Positions 1 to 64,000 of a stretch of DNA of 64,000 nt are shown here, piece by piece. The notes beneath the pieces were generated by a model. The model was not told where the DNA came from. It saw only the letters and a program-made list of their open reading frames with translations, and did no database searches. The position numbers and the translations under genes were made by a program. Source of the DNA: Flaccisagitta enflata (Eukaryota > Chaetognatha > Sagittoidea > Aphragmophora); NCBI GenBank assembly GCA_965153355.1, contig OZ231126.1, positions 75,330,001-75,394,000 of the forward strand, given 5' to 3'. Each line of letters opens with the position of its first letter. The first letter of the stretch is position 1.

Positions 1-130
1 GGGTTAGGGTTTGACTTCACTTTGGAGGTATATGTTGCGGGTTAGGGTTAGGGTTGAGGGTTAGGGTTGGAGTTGAGAGGTTAGGGTTAGGGTTTGGATT
101 AACCCTAACCCGTTGAGGTTAGTGAATGGG
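1..130. repeat. Degenerate TTAGGG-like repeats
   Basis: Several GGGTTAGGG units with interruptions and one inverted AACCCTAACCC near 98-110. Too degenerate for a working telomere end; more like interstitial telomeric sequence. The rest to about 540 holds a (TAG)n tract (228-330) and nothing else I recognise. Confidence 0.7.
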
Positions 131-225
131 CTAGCGTTCGGGCTAGGTGAGGGCTTGGTTTTATACAATTCAACGCAAATCTACTCCAATTTAAGTTTCG
201 GGTCTGAGTTTGGGTCCGCCAGTTA

Positions 226-871
<646 letters not shown>

Positions 872-1119
872 TTTTTTATTTTCTTCATTTTTTTTTCTTT
901 TCTTTTCCTTTCTTCCTTATTTTTTTCTTTCCTATCCTCCTTCCTCGTTTTTTTTTTTGAAAAAAGTAGTGTCCCGACAACTTTGGTGTCCCAAAAAAGG
1001 GTACTGCCATGGCAGTAGTGGCAACACCTCCTCCGACGCCCCTGGTAGTAACGATTTGTATTCATGAAACATAAAAGCAACAAAGGAAAAGTTTTATCCA
1101 GAAATGAATAATATGATAC

Positions 1120-1279
1120 CTGCCGCCTGAAGTGTCTTCAAACAAATGAACCCATGCTGATCGATTTGAGCAGTCCGTGTCATTGGAGGCGAAGAATACG
1201 TAGTCAGTAGGCACCGCATTGTATGGACTCTCAATCAGATTTTCCATTCTTTTACTTGAGCCAAACTGAAATTTGACAA
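1120..1279 (-). CDS. Orphan exon of an unidentified protein
   Basis: A 160-base open stretch on the - strand with acceptor gttcatcccag and donor gtatca. It encodes VKFQFGSSKRMENLIESPYN, AVPTDYVFFASNDTDCSN and RSAWVHLFEDTSGG. The composition is protein-like and unlike the surrounding repeats. I do not recognise the family and see no neighbouring exon of the same gene. Confidence 0.5.
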
Positions 1280-1548
1280 CTGGGATGAACAAAGAAAAAG
1301 GTTTTTGTTGTAATGGTATTCACTTGTCCTCTGTCACTTAATTTGGCTTACATTGCAACAAGCCTGACCGGGCAACGATGCGTCTGGACTGTGTTACAGT
1401 GTTTATTGGATTTGACGCTAAACATTTGTCATCGAGAGACAGATGGACATACCGACAGATGAAACGACACAGTAGCGAAGGAGGCTCTCAAAACACGTTT
1501 GACGTTCAGTTGCAGTGCACAGGAAAAGCAATTTTGGAAAATCATTTC

Positions 1549-1692
1549 GCGTGAAATTCTTAATCTCTCTCTAAATGCAAAATTTTGCATTTCTAAGAAC
1601 ATGGCCCCTTTCCTATATGTTTTTAGAACAGGGCCATGTTCTTAAAAATGCAAATTTATGCATTCAGAGACAGATTAAGAATTTCACGTAAG
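1549..1692. mobile_element. Near-perfect hairpin, MITE-like
   Basis: Arms beginning CGTGAAATTCTTAATCT and ending in its complement enclose a second pairing (AAGAACATGGCCC / GGGCCATGTTCTT). About 140 bases, no coding capacity. The rest of 1300-2160 shows nothing I can name. Confidence 0.6.
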
Positions 1693-2159
1693 ACAAGTCA
1701 AGGAATGAAGGCTTATTTTCAATTTTTTCTCTCAATTTTTCCAATTGATTTTGAACACAAATGATTCTCAATGCAAGAAAATAAATAGATTATACTAAGA
1801 ATATAATTTCTTTTAAAAAAATTGTGAATTCTTCATTCTATTTTTCATCTAGAATATGATTTGACCGTGAAAATTGCCCCTTCCTGTGCACCTTGACATC
1901 ATTTCATTCAAAATGGGATCTCATCGGTGATATGTCATCTCTCAAAACGCATCCGCGATCCAGGGCTAGATCTTGATGCAGCATCTGGCCATATTCTCCA
2001 TACTCTCTTTAAAGTACGAAGCCAGCTCTGGCCCTCTTAACAACATCAAAATCTGGAGCAAGAAAGCAATCCCATACATCGTATGTTGGTCAACTTCAGG
2101 ATCCTGATTCTCTTTCTTTCCTTTTCACTCCACTATTATTCACTCATTGACTCTTTCAA

Positions 2160-2163
2160 TCTC

Positions 2164-2196
<33 letters not shown>

Positions 2197-2277
2197 TTTT
2201 CTTTCTTTATTTATTTCTTTCTTTCTTTCTTTCTTTCTTTCTCTCTTTCTCTCTTTCTCTCTTTCTCTCTTTCTCTC

Positions 2278-2333
<56 letters not shown>

Positions 2334-2552
2334 TTTTTTTCTTTCTTTCTCCCTTGATCTTTTTTGCTGTTTTCATATATACATGTATGTATCAACTTTT
2401 TTCCTTTCATCAATCTGACAAGTGTAAGTGTTTGACTAAGTAAAAGTAGTAGTTTTCCTTTGTTTCTATACTGTTTTTTTTTTAGTATCCACTGCATTTT
2501 TAATTTTTGTTTTTTTCCCAATCTAAGTGTCTTTAATATCCTATTAGTCCAT

Positions 2553-2589
<37 letters not shown>

Positions 2590-2598
2590 TGTGTGTAT

Positions 2599-2679
<81 letters not shown>

Positions 2680-2680
2680 A
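2160..2680. repeat. (TC)n/(TTTC)n and (GT)n microsatellites
   Basis: (TC)n mixed with TTTC units at 2160-2345 and (GT)n at about 2556-2678. Confidence 0.95.
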
Positions 2681-2730
2681 CTGTGAAAAAAATCTAAGTG
2701 AAAAATCATATGGAAGAGGGCTTCTCTACA

Positions 2731-2893
2731 TTTTTAGTCGCGGATACGCGACTCTACACCTTGCCGTGTCGATTGGTAGGTCGGTCCGTCGGTCTGTCCA
2801 TCCGTCCATCACATTTTTGAATTCCGAGCCGTTTTCGCATTACTGCTCCTGCCCAACCGTCCGCGACTGGATTGCCGTGTATCTGGCCTTGTT
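2731..2893 (+). mobile_element. Family B element (GTCGCG subfamily)
   Basis: Starts TTTTTAGTCGCGGATACGCG with a hairpin, then a (GTCB)n tract, and ends CCGCGACTGG...GGCCTTGTT. Short, non-coding, Helentron/pearl-like. Confidence 0.7.
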
Positions 2894-3875
2894 GTGTAGC
2901 ATTGGGCTGATATACATGTAACTAGTAAAAAAAAAATTCATTCCCCAAGTGCTTTTTGAGAAATCTTCAAAATAGAATAAAATGAAACCCAGTCAATAAA
3001 AATTAGCTATATGTTGGAGCCTATTAAGCTTGTTTGCAAATTCATATAACAACAGAATAAATATTTTATGACTCTAATTACCACTTCTGGACAGACTTTT
3101 TGTTCCTGGAACTTGTAGTGTTGTCTTCGACCAAGAATCAGTATATTTAAAGCAATCAAGATCTGGCTAGCCTTTTCCACTCCAGATAGTGATTCCCAGA
3201 TCCAGCATCAAGATATGGGGCCGGATTTGGGGCCCCTTTTGAGAAACGACATACCAGGCTCATCGTGGCCAAAAATAGTTGGCAAACGCGATTATTCGCC
3301 ATGGTGTAACGGACATAGTCGGACATACCGATGGATGGTCAGACGGACGGACCGACGGACTGACGGACAGAACCTCCTATAGAAATGCGTTCCTGAGGTA
3401 TGCATCAAGAACATCTTTATCAAAGATAATGATTCCAACAATCCATAATGAGACCATTGCAATTGCAAAAGCTGAATAGACTGTTTCTTTTAGTTGTTGC
3501 AATGAGTTGCAATGATTTTAGTATCTCCAGTGCGTTGAAAAGAACTTAAAAATCAGACCACTGCCACCACTTTTAGTGACTGCACTCTTTCCTCAACTCA
3601 CTTTTTCTGGGTTGATAAAACTGAAACCAGATTGTTTGTGGCAACGTATGCGGTTCGTCGGTCCTTTCGCAATCCAAACATGCAGACAACCAAAAGTCGA
3701 AGTTAGAAATAGAATAATCCTGCTTTTGTTGCCAAGTACCAAATGCCAGTTTTGGGTCAGATGGATAGAAAGAGGATCCATTATATTTGATCCTGCAAAG
3801 AAATGGAATAAATTCGTAAGACTGGAAAGGATCTGGGGTGAGTCAGATAGATGGGATTGCATTGATCATGCAATA

Positions 3876-4131
3876 TTTTTAGTCGCGTGCTACGCGACTC
3901 TATAAGCCACTTTTCGGTCGGTCCGTCGGTTGGTCCGTTGGTCGGTCGGTCACAAAACTGTTTTTGATGGCTTTTTAAAGCGTTTTTATGGCCCTTGATG
4001 GGAGAAAAGAAACTTTGTGGAGTACTTAGCCTTTTAAAATGTCTTTTTGAAAAAAAATTGTTTGTCTGTCTGTCTGCCTGACGTTTTTTGAAAGTGCCGA
4101 CGCACGCGACTTAGGTCTAATGACCTTGTTT
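3876..4131 (+). mobile_element. Family B element (GTCGCG subfamily)
   Basis: 5' hairpin AGTCGCGTGCTACGCGACT, GGTCGGTCCGTCGG tract, and 3' end GCACGCGACTTAGG...GACCTTGTTT. Between 2894 and 3875 lie an inverted fragment of the same family (about 3290-3385) and an unassigned open frame (3576-3905) with no recognisable domain. Confidence 0.75.
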
Positions 4132-4189
4132 CACTTTTTTCAGGCCACTGAAGGGTTTCCAATTTAACCAAGCAAAAGTGAGATGATTT

Positions 4190-4197
4190 TTGTCATA

Positions 4198-4270
<73 letters not shown>

Positions 4271-4420
4271 CATCGCCCCCGTCGAAGTTGATTGACATTG
4301 TCGTCATTGTCATTTTCATTGTCATTGTCATCATCTGGCGTTCTCCTCATCGTCATTATCATCAACATCACAATCATAGTCATCATCGTCATCATCATCA
4401 ATATTATCTGATGACTGAGT
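4190..4420. repeat. (TCA)n microsatellite and derived tail
   Basis: Perfect (ATC)n at 4196-4270 followed by imperfect TCATCG/TCATTG units. Asp- or Ile-rich frames here are artefacts. Confidence 0.95.
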
Positions 4421-4631
4421 GACTTACACCAGTATGTCGTTGTTTGAGGTTGCTGCGGCGGTCCCAATGGAAGCCTCGGTAAAATCAATCTTCATCAAAT
4501 TAAGTAATCCATCGTCATCGTCGTTGTGCGCATTAGAATGATTTCGTTCAGAGGGACAAAGGTGACCCAATATGAATGGTCCCCACTGTATAGTTTTACC
4601 TAATTGGTGAAAAAATGACGGTTGGATTTAT

Positions 4632-4905
4632 TGCAGGCCTGTATATAATTGAGTTTTCTTCCTCCCGGTGGGGGGGGGGGGAATCAAAGGGTTTGGAGAT
4701 GGGGAAGGAAATCAAAGAGGGAAAAAAGAGAAAAAAAAAGATATTTGGGGAAAATATAACTTTTGACCAGGCCTGTAAATTATTGAGTCCCCCCCCCCTG
4801 GGGGAGGAAAAAATCAAAGGGTTTGGAGATGGGAGAAGAAAATCAAAGGGGGAAAAAAGAGAAAAAAAGAAAATTCGGGGAAAATATAACTTTTGGCAGT
4901 ACCAA
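4632..4905. mobile_element. Family C fragments (GCAGGCCTGTATAT end)
   Basis: Two tandem partial copies, each starting near GGCCTGTATATAATTGAG, running through a C- or G-homopolymer and an AATCAAAGGGTTTGGAGATG block. Same family as 43070-43803 and 52380-52705. Confidence 0.55.
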
Positions 4906-4985
4906 ATCAGAAATACTGATTAGTAAAACACAATTTAAACCTTAACTACATTGTCCTATTGCTCTCTGAGGAAGAAAAACATAGA

Positions 4986-5580
4986 TACTATCTAGGCGGA
5001 AAAAATCTTTCGGCACGTTTTCATGCATATCTCAGATTAGATTCAACCAATTACCAAAAAATCAGTGGGCTAATTAAAGCTCTTCAAATTTGCAAGAGGC
5101 TGACGCAAACCGCATCACTCTAGCTCTATCCGTTCAAAAGATATTCAACTTTGATTGAAATACTTCAATTTTGCTTATGCCGTTTTTACTCAATCTTCTG
5201 ATGACATCACTTCACTCTTTTTAAATTATTTTAAACGCGTTGAGCTAGACACATGCGGTTCGCGTTGCCTGCTTGCAAATTTGAAGGGCTTCATTTATGT
5301 CACCGATTTTTCTATGATTTGATGAGTTTTGTGAAAGCTATAAGTCTAAATGCAGCAAAAGAAGAGATAAAAATAAATCGCGAAAAAGATCCGGAAGGCC
5401 TTCACTCCAGAGTACCTAAAGAAGCTCTACAAGCCACCTCCCCAACTAAGGATGGCCCTGATTCAGTCAAAGGGAGCTCCCACTAATTATTGATGGATTT
5501 GTAACTGATTTGTTTTCATTTTTACACCAATGAATATGTTTCTCTTACAGGTCGAAAGATTTTTTCCGCCTAGATAGTAT
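4986..5580. mobile_element. MITE with TIR ATACTATCTAGGCGGAAAAA
   Basis: The left end at about 4986 and the right end at about 5552-5580 are inverted copies of about 28 bases through AAATCTTTCG. The inside (about 540 bases) has a 77-codon open frame without recognisable domain. Confidence 0.7.
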
Positions 5581-5649
5581 AATTATAATAGGTCACTCAA
5601 GCGCCATATGGTCAGTGGTACCCAATGCCCCATTTATTCTAATTATTAT

Positions 5650-7385
5650 CTCAAATAATTAAGGTTAATGGGGCAGCAGCCCCAGAGGGGCCAATGACTT
5701 ATGATTCAATGTTTTAGGGGACTGATTTGAGAACTTAGGAGGCTGGCTTGAGGCATGTGAGGGCTGGCTTGAGACATGTGAGGGGCTGAGGGCTGGCTTG
5801 AGACCTGAGAGAAGGGCTTTAGGCTACGAGGGTCAATTTGCATTTGGCCAGAAAATATATTAACTTTGGGTCTGAGAGGGCTGATTTGAGGCTAGAGAGG
5901 GCTTATTTCAGGCCTGAGAAGGATGGTTAGAGGTATAGAAGAGAGAATTTGAGGCTTAAGAGGGCTTATTTCAGGCCTGAGAAGGCTGATTTGAGGTCTT
6001 GAAGAGCTGATTTGAGGCCTGAGAGTTCTGACTACAGACATCAGAAGGCTGATAAGAGGTCTAGAAGAGCTAATTTGAGGGCTGAGAGGGCCTATTAGTG
6101 ACCTGAGAAGGCTGACTGGAGGTCTGGAAGAGCTGATTTGAGGCCTGGAAGAGCTTATTTGAGGCCTGAGAAGGCTGATTTGAGGTCTGGAAGAGCTTAT
6201 ATGAGACCTGGAAGAGCTTATTTGAGGCCATTGAAGGCTGATTGGAGGCCTGTAAGAGTTTATTTTAGGCCTGAACAGGTCGCCCAAGGGCAATATGTGG
6301 TCAGCGATACCCATTGCCCTGCTATGCATGATCGTGCATTTGTGTGAGGGGAAGCAGGGCAGCGGCCCCGAAGGGGACAAAGTCCTGTAGAAGACAGGGG
6401 GACTTTTGTTCGTCCTCCCTGAAAATGATGATGCAATGCTATAGTGGGCTGACTGAAGGCCTTCAAGAGTCTGAAGGCTCCCAAGGGTTAAATGGCCATC
6501 AGGTTTGATTTGAAGCCTGAGAGCGCTACTTTGAAGTATGAGAGGCCTAATTTGAGGCCTGAGAGGCCTAATTTGGGGCCTGAGAGGCCTTTAAGGCTGG
6601 ATTTGAGATCCAATAGGCCAGATTTGAGGCCTGAGAAGCCAGATTTGGGCCTGGGAGGCCGGATCTGGGCCTGAGAAGCCAGATTTGAGGCATGAGAGGC
6701 CAAATTTGAGGCATGAGAGGCTGGATTTGAGGCCTGAGAGGCCGGATTTGGGGCCTGAGAGGCCGGATTTGGGGCCTGACAGGGTAGATTTCAGGCCTGA
6801 GAGGGCAGATTTCAGGCCTGAGAGGGCAGATTTCAGGTCTGAGAGGGCAGATTTCAGGCCTGAAAGGGACCGGGCGGACTAACGAATGAACGAACGGACG
6901 GACGAACAGACGGACGAACAAAAGTCCCCCTGTGTTCTACAGGACTTCGTCCCCTTTGGGGCCGCTGCCCAAAAGGCTGATCGGAGATCTAGAAGAGCTG
7001 ATTTGAGGCCTGAGAGGGCTGATTTGAGGCCTCAGAAGGCTGATTGGAGGCCTAGAAGAGCTTAATTGAGGTCTGGGAGGGCGTATTTAAGGTCTGAGAG
7101 GGTTGAATTAGGCCAGCAAGGGCTGATTGTAAGCCTAGGAAGGCTAGTTTAAGGCATGAGAGAGCTGATTTCTAGCCTGAGAAGGCTGATTTGAAGCCTG
7201 AAAGGACTGATTTGAGGCTTGAGAGGGCGGATTTGAGGCCTGAGAGGGCTGATTTGAGGCCTGAGCGGGTTGATTTGAGACCTAGAATGGCTTGGGGGGA
7301 CGGAAAAAAAGAAAAATTGCCCTATATGGAATCATAGGTCACTGGCCCCTCCAGGGCGGCTGCCCAAAAATGTGACGCGGGGAAG
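5650..7385. mobile_element. Family A foldback elements with 20-bp minisatellite core
   Basis: Composite of at least two family A copies. Terminal blocks GCAGCGGCCCCGAAGGGGAC and AAGTCCTGTAGAACACAGGG appear in both orientations (6360-6410, 6917-6975). Between them lie dozens of divergent GAGGCCTGAGAGGGCTGATT units. A tail GGGCAATATGTGGTCAGCGA lies at 6292. Arg/Pro repeats in translated frames are by-products. Confidence 0.75.
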
Positions 7386-7573
7386 AAAATGCAGGGGGAA
7401 AAAATCAAAAGCAACTCAAATATTGGAAAAAGTTGAACTATGTAATTCGACTTTTTGAAACGTGGGGTAAAAAAAAAGTTTTTCCATTTTCATTTTTGGG
7501 GAATATTAGAAAATTAGGCCGTTTCCTAACCAGGAGTATACATTTCTTTACATTCACAGCTAAGAAAGAGCTT

Positions 7574-7796
7574 CTTTTTAGACGCGTGCTACGCGACTCT
7601 ACACCCCGCTATGTCGGTCCGTTGGTCGGTTGGTTGGTTGGTCGGTCAGTTGGTTGGTTGGTCCCCTTTTTACTTTTTTGGCGTTTTTTAGCTTTTTGAG
7701 CATACGGCTCTTGCCCAGATGCCCCAATGACCTTCTCCAGCACTGCTCCTGCCCACCCGCACGTGACTAGGGTAGCCGTGTATCCCGTCTTGTTTT
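7574..7796 (+). mobile_element. Family B element (GTCGCG subfamily)
   Basis: Hairpin GACGCGTGCTACGCGACTC, GGTCGGTTGGTTGG tract, 3' end CGCACGTGACTAGG...GTCTTGTTTT. Confidence 0.75.
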
Positions 7797-7989
7797 CTTC
7801 AAATGGCGCCAACCAGAGGTCTCTAGGATGATTATTTTTCGAGCTATGATTTTTTTAACCCATTCTTATTTTTCTGCAATTTTTTAGTTTTAGGTATCAT
7901 AAAACAAACAAGATTGGTCATTATGTTACGCACATTAACTCTGATTTATGTGACGCTAGCTTTTGAGTCTCTTGCATTTTACTCTGCTT

Positions 7990-8235
<246 letters not shown>

Positions 8236-9468
8236 CTCAAAGACAGAGGAAAGCAGAGACAGAAAGGGAAAAAGAGACAAGGAGAGACATAGAATGCACA
8301 TACAGAAAAACATGCACCGACTTCTATTTACAACTTTTTTTTCTGGTCGGCGATAGTTGCCTTTATTGGTATATACCCCTGATTTATTGGTTGATTTAGA
8401 GTCGTGCGAGTGCGACTGTCAAATGTCAAAAGAGCCCATGGTAAACAAAAAGAATATTTGTAGTGTAAACTGAATTTTACGAGAGCGAGGCCCTTAAAAC
8501 TTAAATAGCAAATCGGGTTTTACAAAATATCGTCGTCGGTATTCACCTGTTGCCAGTGAAAACGTTGTCCAAAGCACGATAAAACTGCCCAGGCAATTGT
8601 CTTTTATGAGTATCATTTTGGTGTTCCAAGGAGTATACTAGCGGCGCTTGTCATGTATTTCACGGTCAGTGCCCACAGACAGATTAGATTCAACTCGTAC
8701 GAATGGAGAATAGGTCACTGCGCTGGCATTCTTTTTTTCTTGGTTTTATGTAATTCCTGGAATGGACAGTCTCCTTAGTGACTCAAAGATGATACCATGT
8801 TATTAACTTGTTCATTACTGTAAAATTCATACGATTAAGAAATCAGAGACAAATCGACAGGTTAACTTGACTAAGACCCAGCACGTGATGAAAAAAATAT
8901 TACGTGGGCGAGGCAAAAAAAAATAAAAAAAAATCGTAAAAATAGAAAAAAAAATTACATTCTCTCAGCCTCAAAATTGAAATCGAAAACGAGTTAAGAT
9001 TGTTGGTAATTGGAAATTTTCCTCGAGACCACGTCGAGATACTGGAACCGGTTTTCAGCCTACACCAAATGATCCATTTTACTCTCTCCTCTTCTGAGGT
9101 TTGACACAGTTCCCTGAGTTAGTCTTGGTCGAAAATTGTCATATGGCAAACCGCGGCCAACGTCCCATATAACCTTGAAACGCTAGAGAGGTGTGTATTA
9201 GAATTAGATATTACGCTGAGCCAGCTTTCGCCATTGTAGGTAAACTAACACTGACACATTATCTCGCTTTATAATAGGGACGTACAGCGGAACAGGGGGA
9301 AAGGCGTCCAGTTACTATCTAAGAGCTTAGAACCAAAAAATGATAGGCTCTTTAGAGAGACATTTCTTTCCTGTTATTATAGAAATGATGCAACATAAAA
9401 CAATAGGAGTTTGGGCCATGAGATGACAGATGACTAATGAGCGTTACAACATGTACCATTACTTTAAC
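8236..9468. other. No recognised feature
   Basis: About 1.2 kb without a convincing exon, RNA gene or repeat on either strand. It may contain an upstream PIEZO intron only. Confidence 0.4.
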
Positions 9469-9675
9469 TTTTGTTGCGGACACGCCACTCTATAAGAGGT
9501 TTTGTCTGTCCGTCGGTCCATCGGTCCATCTGCCTGTCGTCCATGAGCACGAGTTGAAAAGTGGGAAAACGAGCTCCTTCTGTATGTGTCTGTGCTGGGA
9601 AAGGGTTCGGTGGGACATTGGGTCTGGATGGGGGTTGGACGCCCCTTCCAACCCGTCCGCAACGGTATTGTGACC
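9469..9675 (+). mobile_element. Family B element (GTTGCGGAC subfamily)
   Basis: GTTGCGGACACGCCACTC hairpin (one mismatch), a GTCCGTCGGTCC tract, AAGTGGGAAAA block and CGTCCGCAACGG near the 3' end. The usual GGCCTTGTT end is missing. Confidence 0.6.
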
Positions 9676-9794
9676 CCTCGCCACTTGTTCATTCAGACAG
9701 GAGATTTACTGTCGGTCATTATGTCTTTGCCCTATCTAGATCTCTAATTTGTCATTGTCCTGTCCCCTTATCTTTTTGTCTCTGACCTTTTTAG

Positions 9795-63600
<53,806 letters not shown>

Positions 63601-63603
63601 AGA

Positions 63604-63900
63604 TGCAGAAGCGGAAGCGGAAGCGGGTGGAAGAGGTAGTTTGAGCATGGAAGCGAAGTAAAGGAAGACTTTGAAATCATAAGGCATGAAGCGAAAATTT
63701 TAGAAGTGAATGAAGCGAAAAGACATAATAAAGCTTCTGGGCTTCCGCTTCGCTTCCGCTTCCGCTTCCGCTTCTACTTCCGCTTCCAGGTCCAATATTT
63801 TGACAAAAATTATGACAGTTTTAATGATACTTATTTTAGTATAATATATTCATTTTTTTTTATTATTATTTTTTTATTGCTTATGTATATTTTTCCTTCA

Positions 63901-63940
<40 letters not shown>

Positions 63941-64000
63941 TTCTTCTTCTTCTGCTTCTACTTCTCTCTCTCTCTCTACTCTCTCTCTCTCTCTTCTCTC
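63604..64000. repeat. (GAAGCG)n inverted pair and (TC)n
   Basis: GCAGAAGCGGAAGCGGAAGC at 63605 and its pyrimidine complement at 63741-63787 could pair across ~115 bases. (TC)n-rich sequence runs from 63900 to the window end. Confidence 0.85.
63727..63732 (+). promoter_or_regulatory. Candidate polyadenylation signal AATAAA for PIEZO
   Basis: An AATAAA hexamer lies 322 bases after the PIEZO stop codon, beyond the (GA)n(CA)n tract. Only the hexamer and its position support this; transcript data are needed to place the 3' end. Confidence 0.35.

Noticed and set aside
3576-3905. 109-residue + strand frame and its - strand counterpart
   Set aside because: No recognisable domain, overlaps a family B element at its 3' end, and neither strand has convincing splice sites.
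5892-6921. Arg/Pro-rich repeat 'proteins' (RPQISLL-type) in family A elements
   Set aside because: Arise from ~20-21-bp minisatellite units; frames switch along the array, and copies elsewhere contain stops and shifts.

Overview
The window is a piece of a metazoan nuclear genome, probably a marine invertebrate. It has GT-AG introns, multi-exon animal gene families, very dense microsatellites and many short non-autonomous transposons. I cannot fix the phylum. The abundance of short elements with a (GTCY)n tract and hairpin ends resembles the pearl/Helentron-type elements known from molluscs and other invertebrates. No rRNA, tRNA, CRISPR array or bacterial-style gene is visible.

Three genes can be reconstructed from exon phases that fit at almost every junction. 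(1) The 3' end of a PIEZO mechanosensitive channel gene lies on the + strand: eleven exons from 9795 to the stop at 63404, covering the last part of the blade/anchor, the outer helix, the whole extracellular cap, the inner helix and the C-terminal domain. (2) An EFHB (CFAP21) ciliary gene lies on the - strand, 38648 down to 17346, about 17 exons. (3) A secreted multidomain protein lies on the + strand, 41802 to 53329, ten exons: signal peptide, Kunitz, seven WAP domains, a Cu/Zn-superoxide-dismutase-like domain without the metal-binding histidines, and a second Kunitz. Genes 2 and 3 both sit inside one PIEZO intron of about 39.9 kb (16720-56631).

Layout: 1-9.8 kb is repeats plus one orphan - strand exon (1120-1279). 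9.8-16.7 kb holds five PIEZO exons. 17.3-38.6 kb is EFHB. 41.8-53.3 kb is the WAP/SOD-like/Kunitz gene. 56.6-63.4 kb holds the last six PIEZO exons, and 63.4-64 kb is simple-repeat 3' flank.

The most unusual signal is that in all three genes exon edges with their splice sites have been copied into tandem or scattered repeats. There are about eleven donor copies next to an EFHB exon, nine acceptor copies next to a PIEZO exon, further partial copies around another PIEZO exon, a shorter acceptor series in the WAP gene and one more at an EFHB donor. Microsatellites also start within a few bases of several splice sites. Two non-autonomous repeat families (here called A and B) account for much of the remaining DNA. 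Family B has a 5' hairpin whose sequence differs between subfamilies but stays complementary to a segment near its own 3' end. A 5.35-kb element with roughly 1-kb inverted repeats and a 4-bp target duplication interrupts the EFHB donor array.
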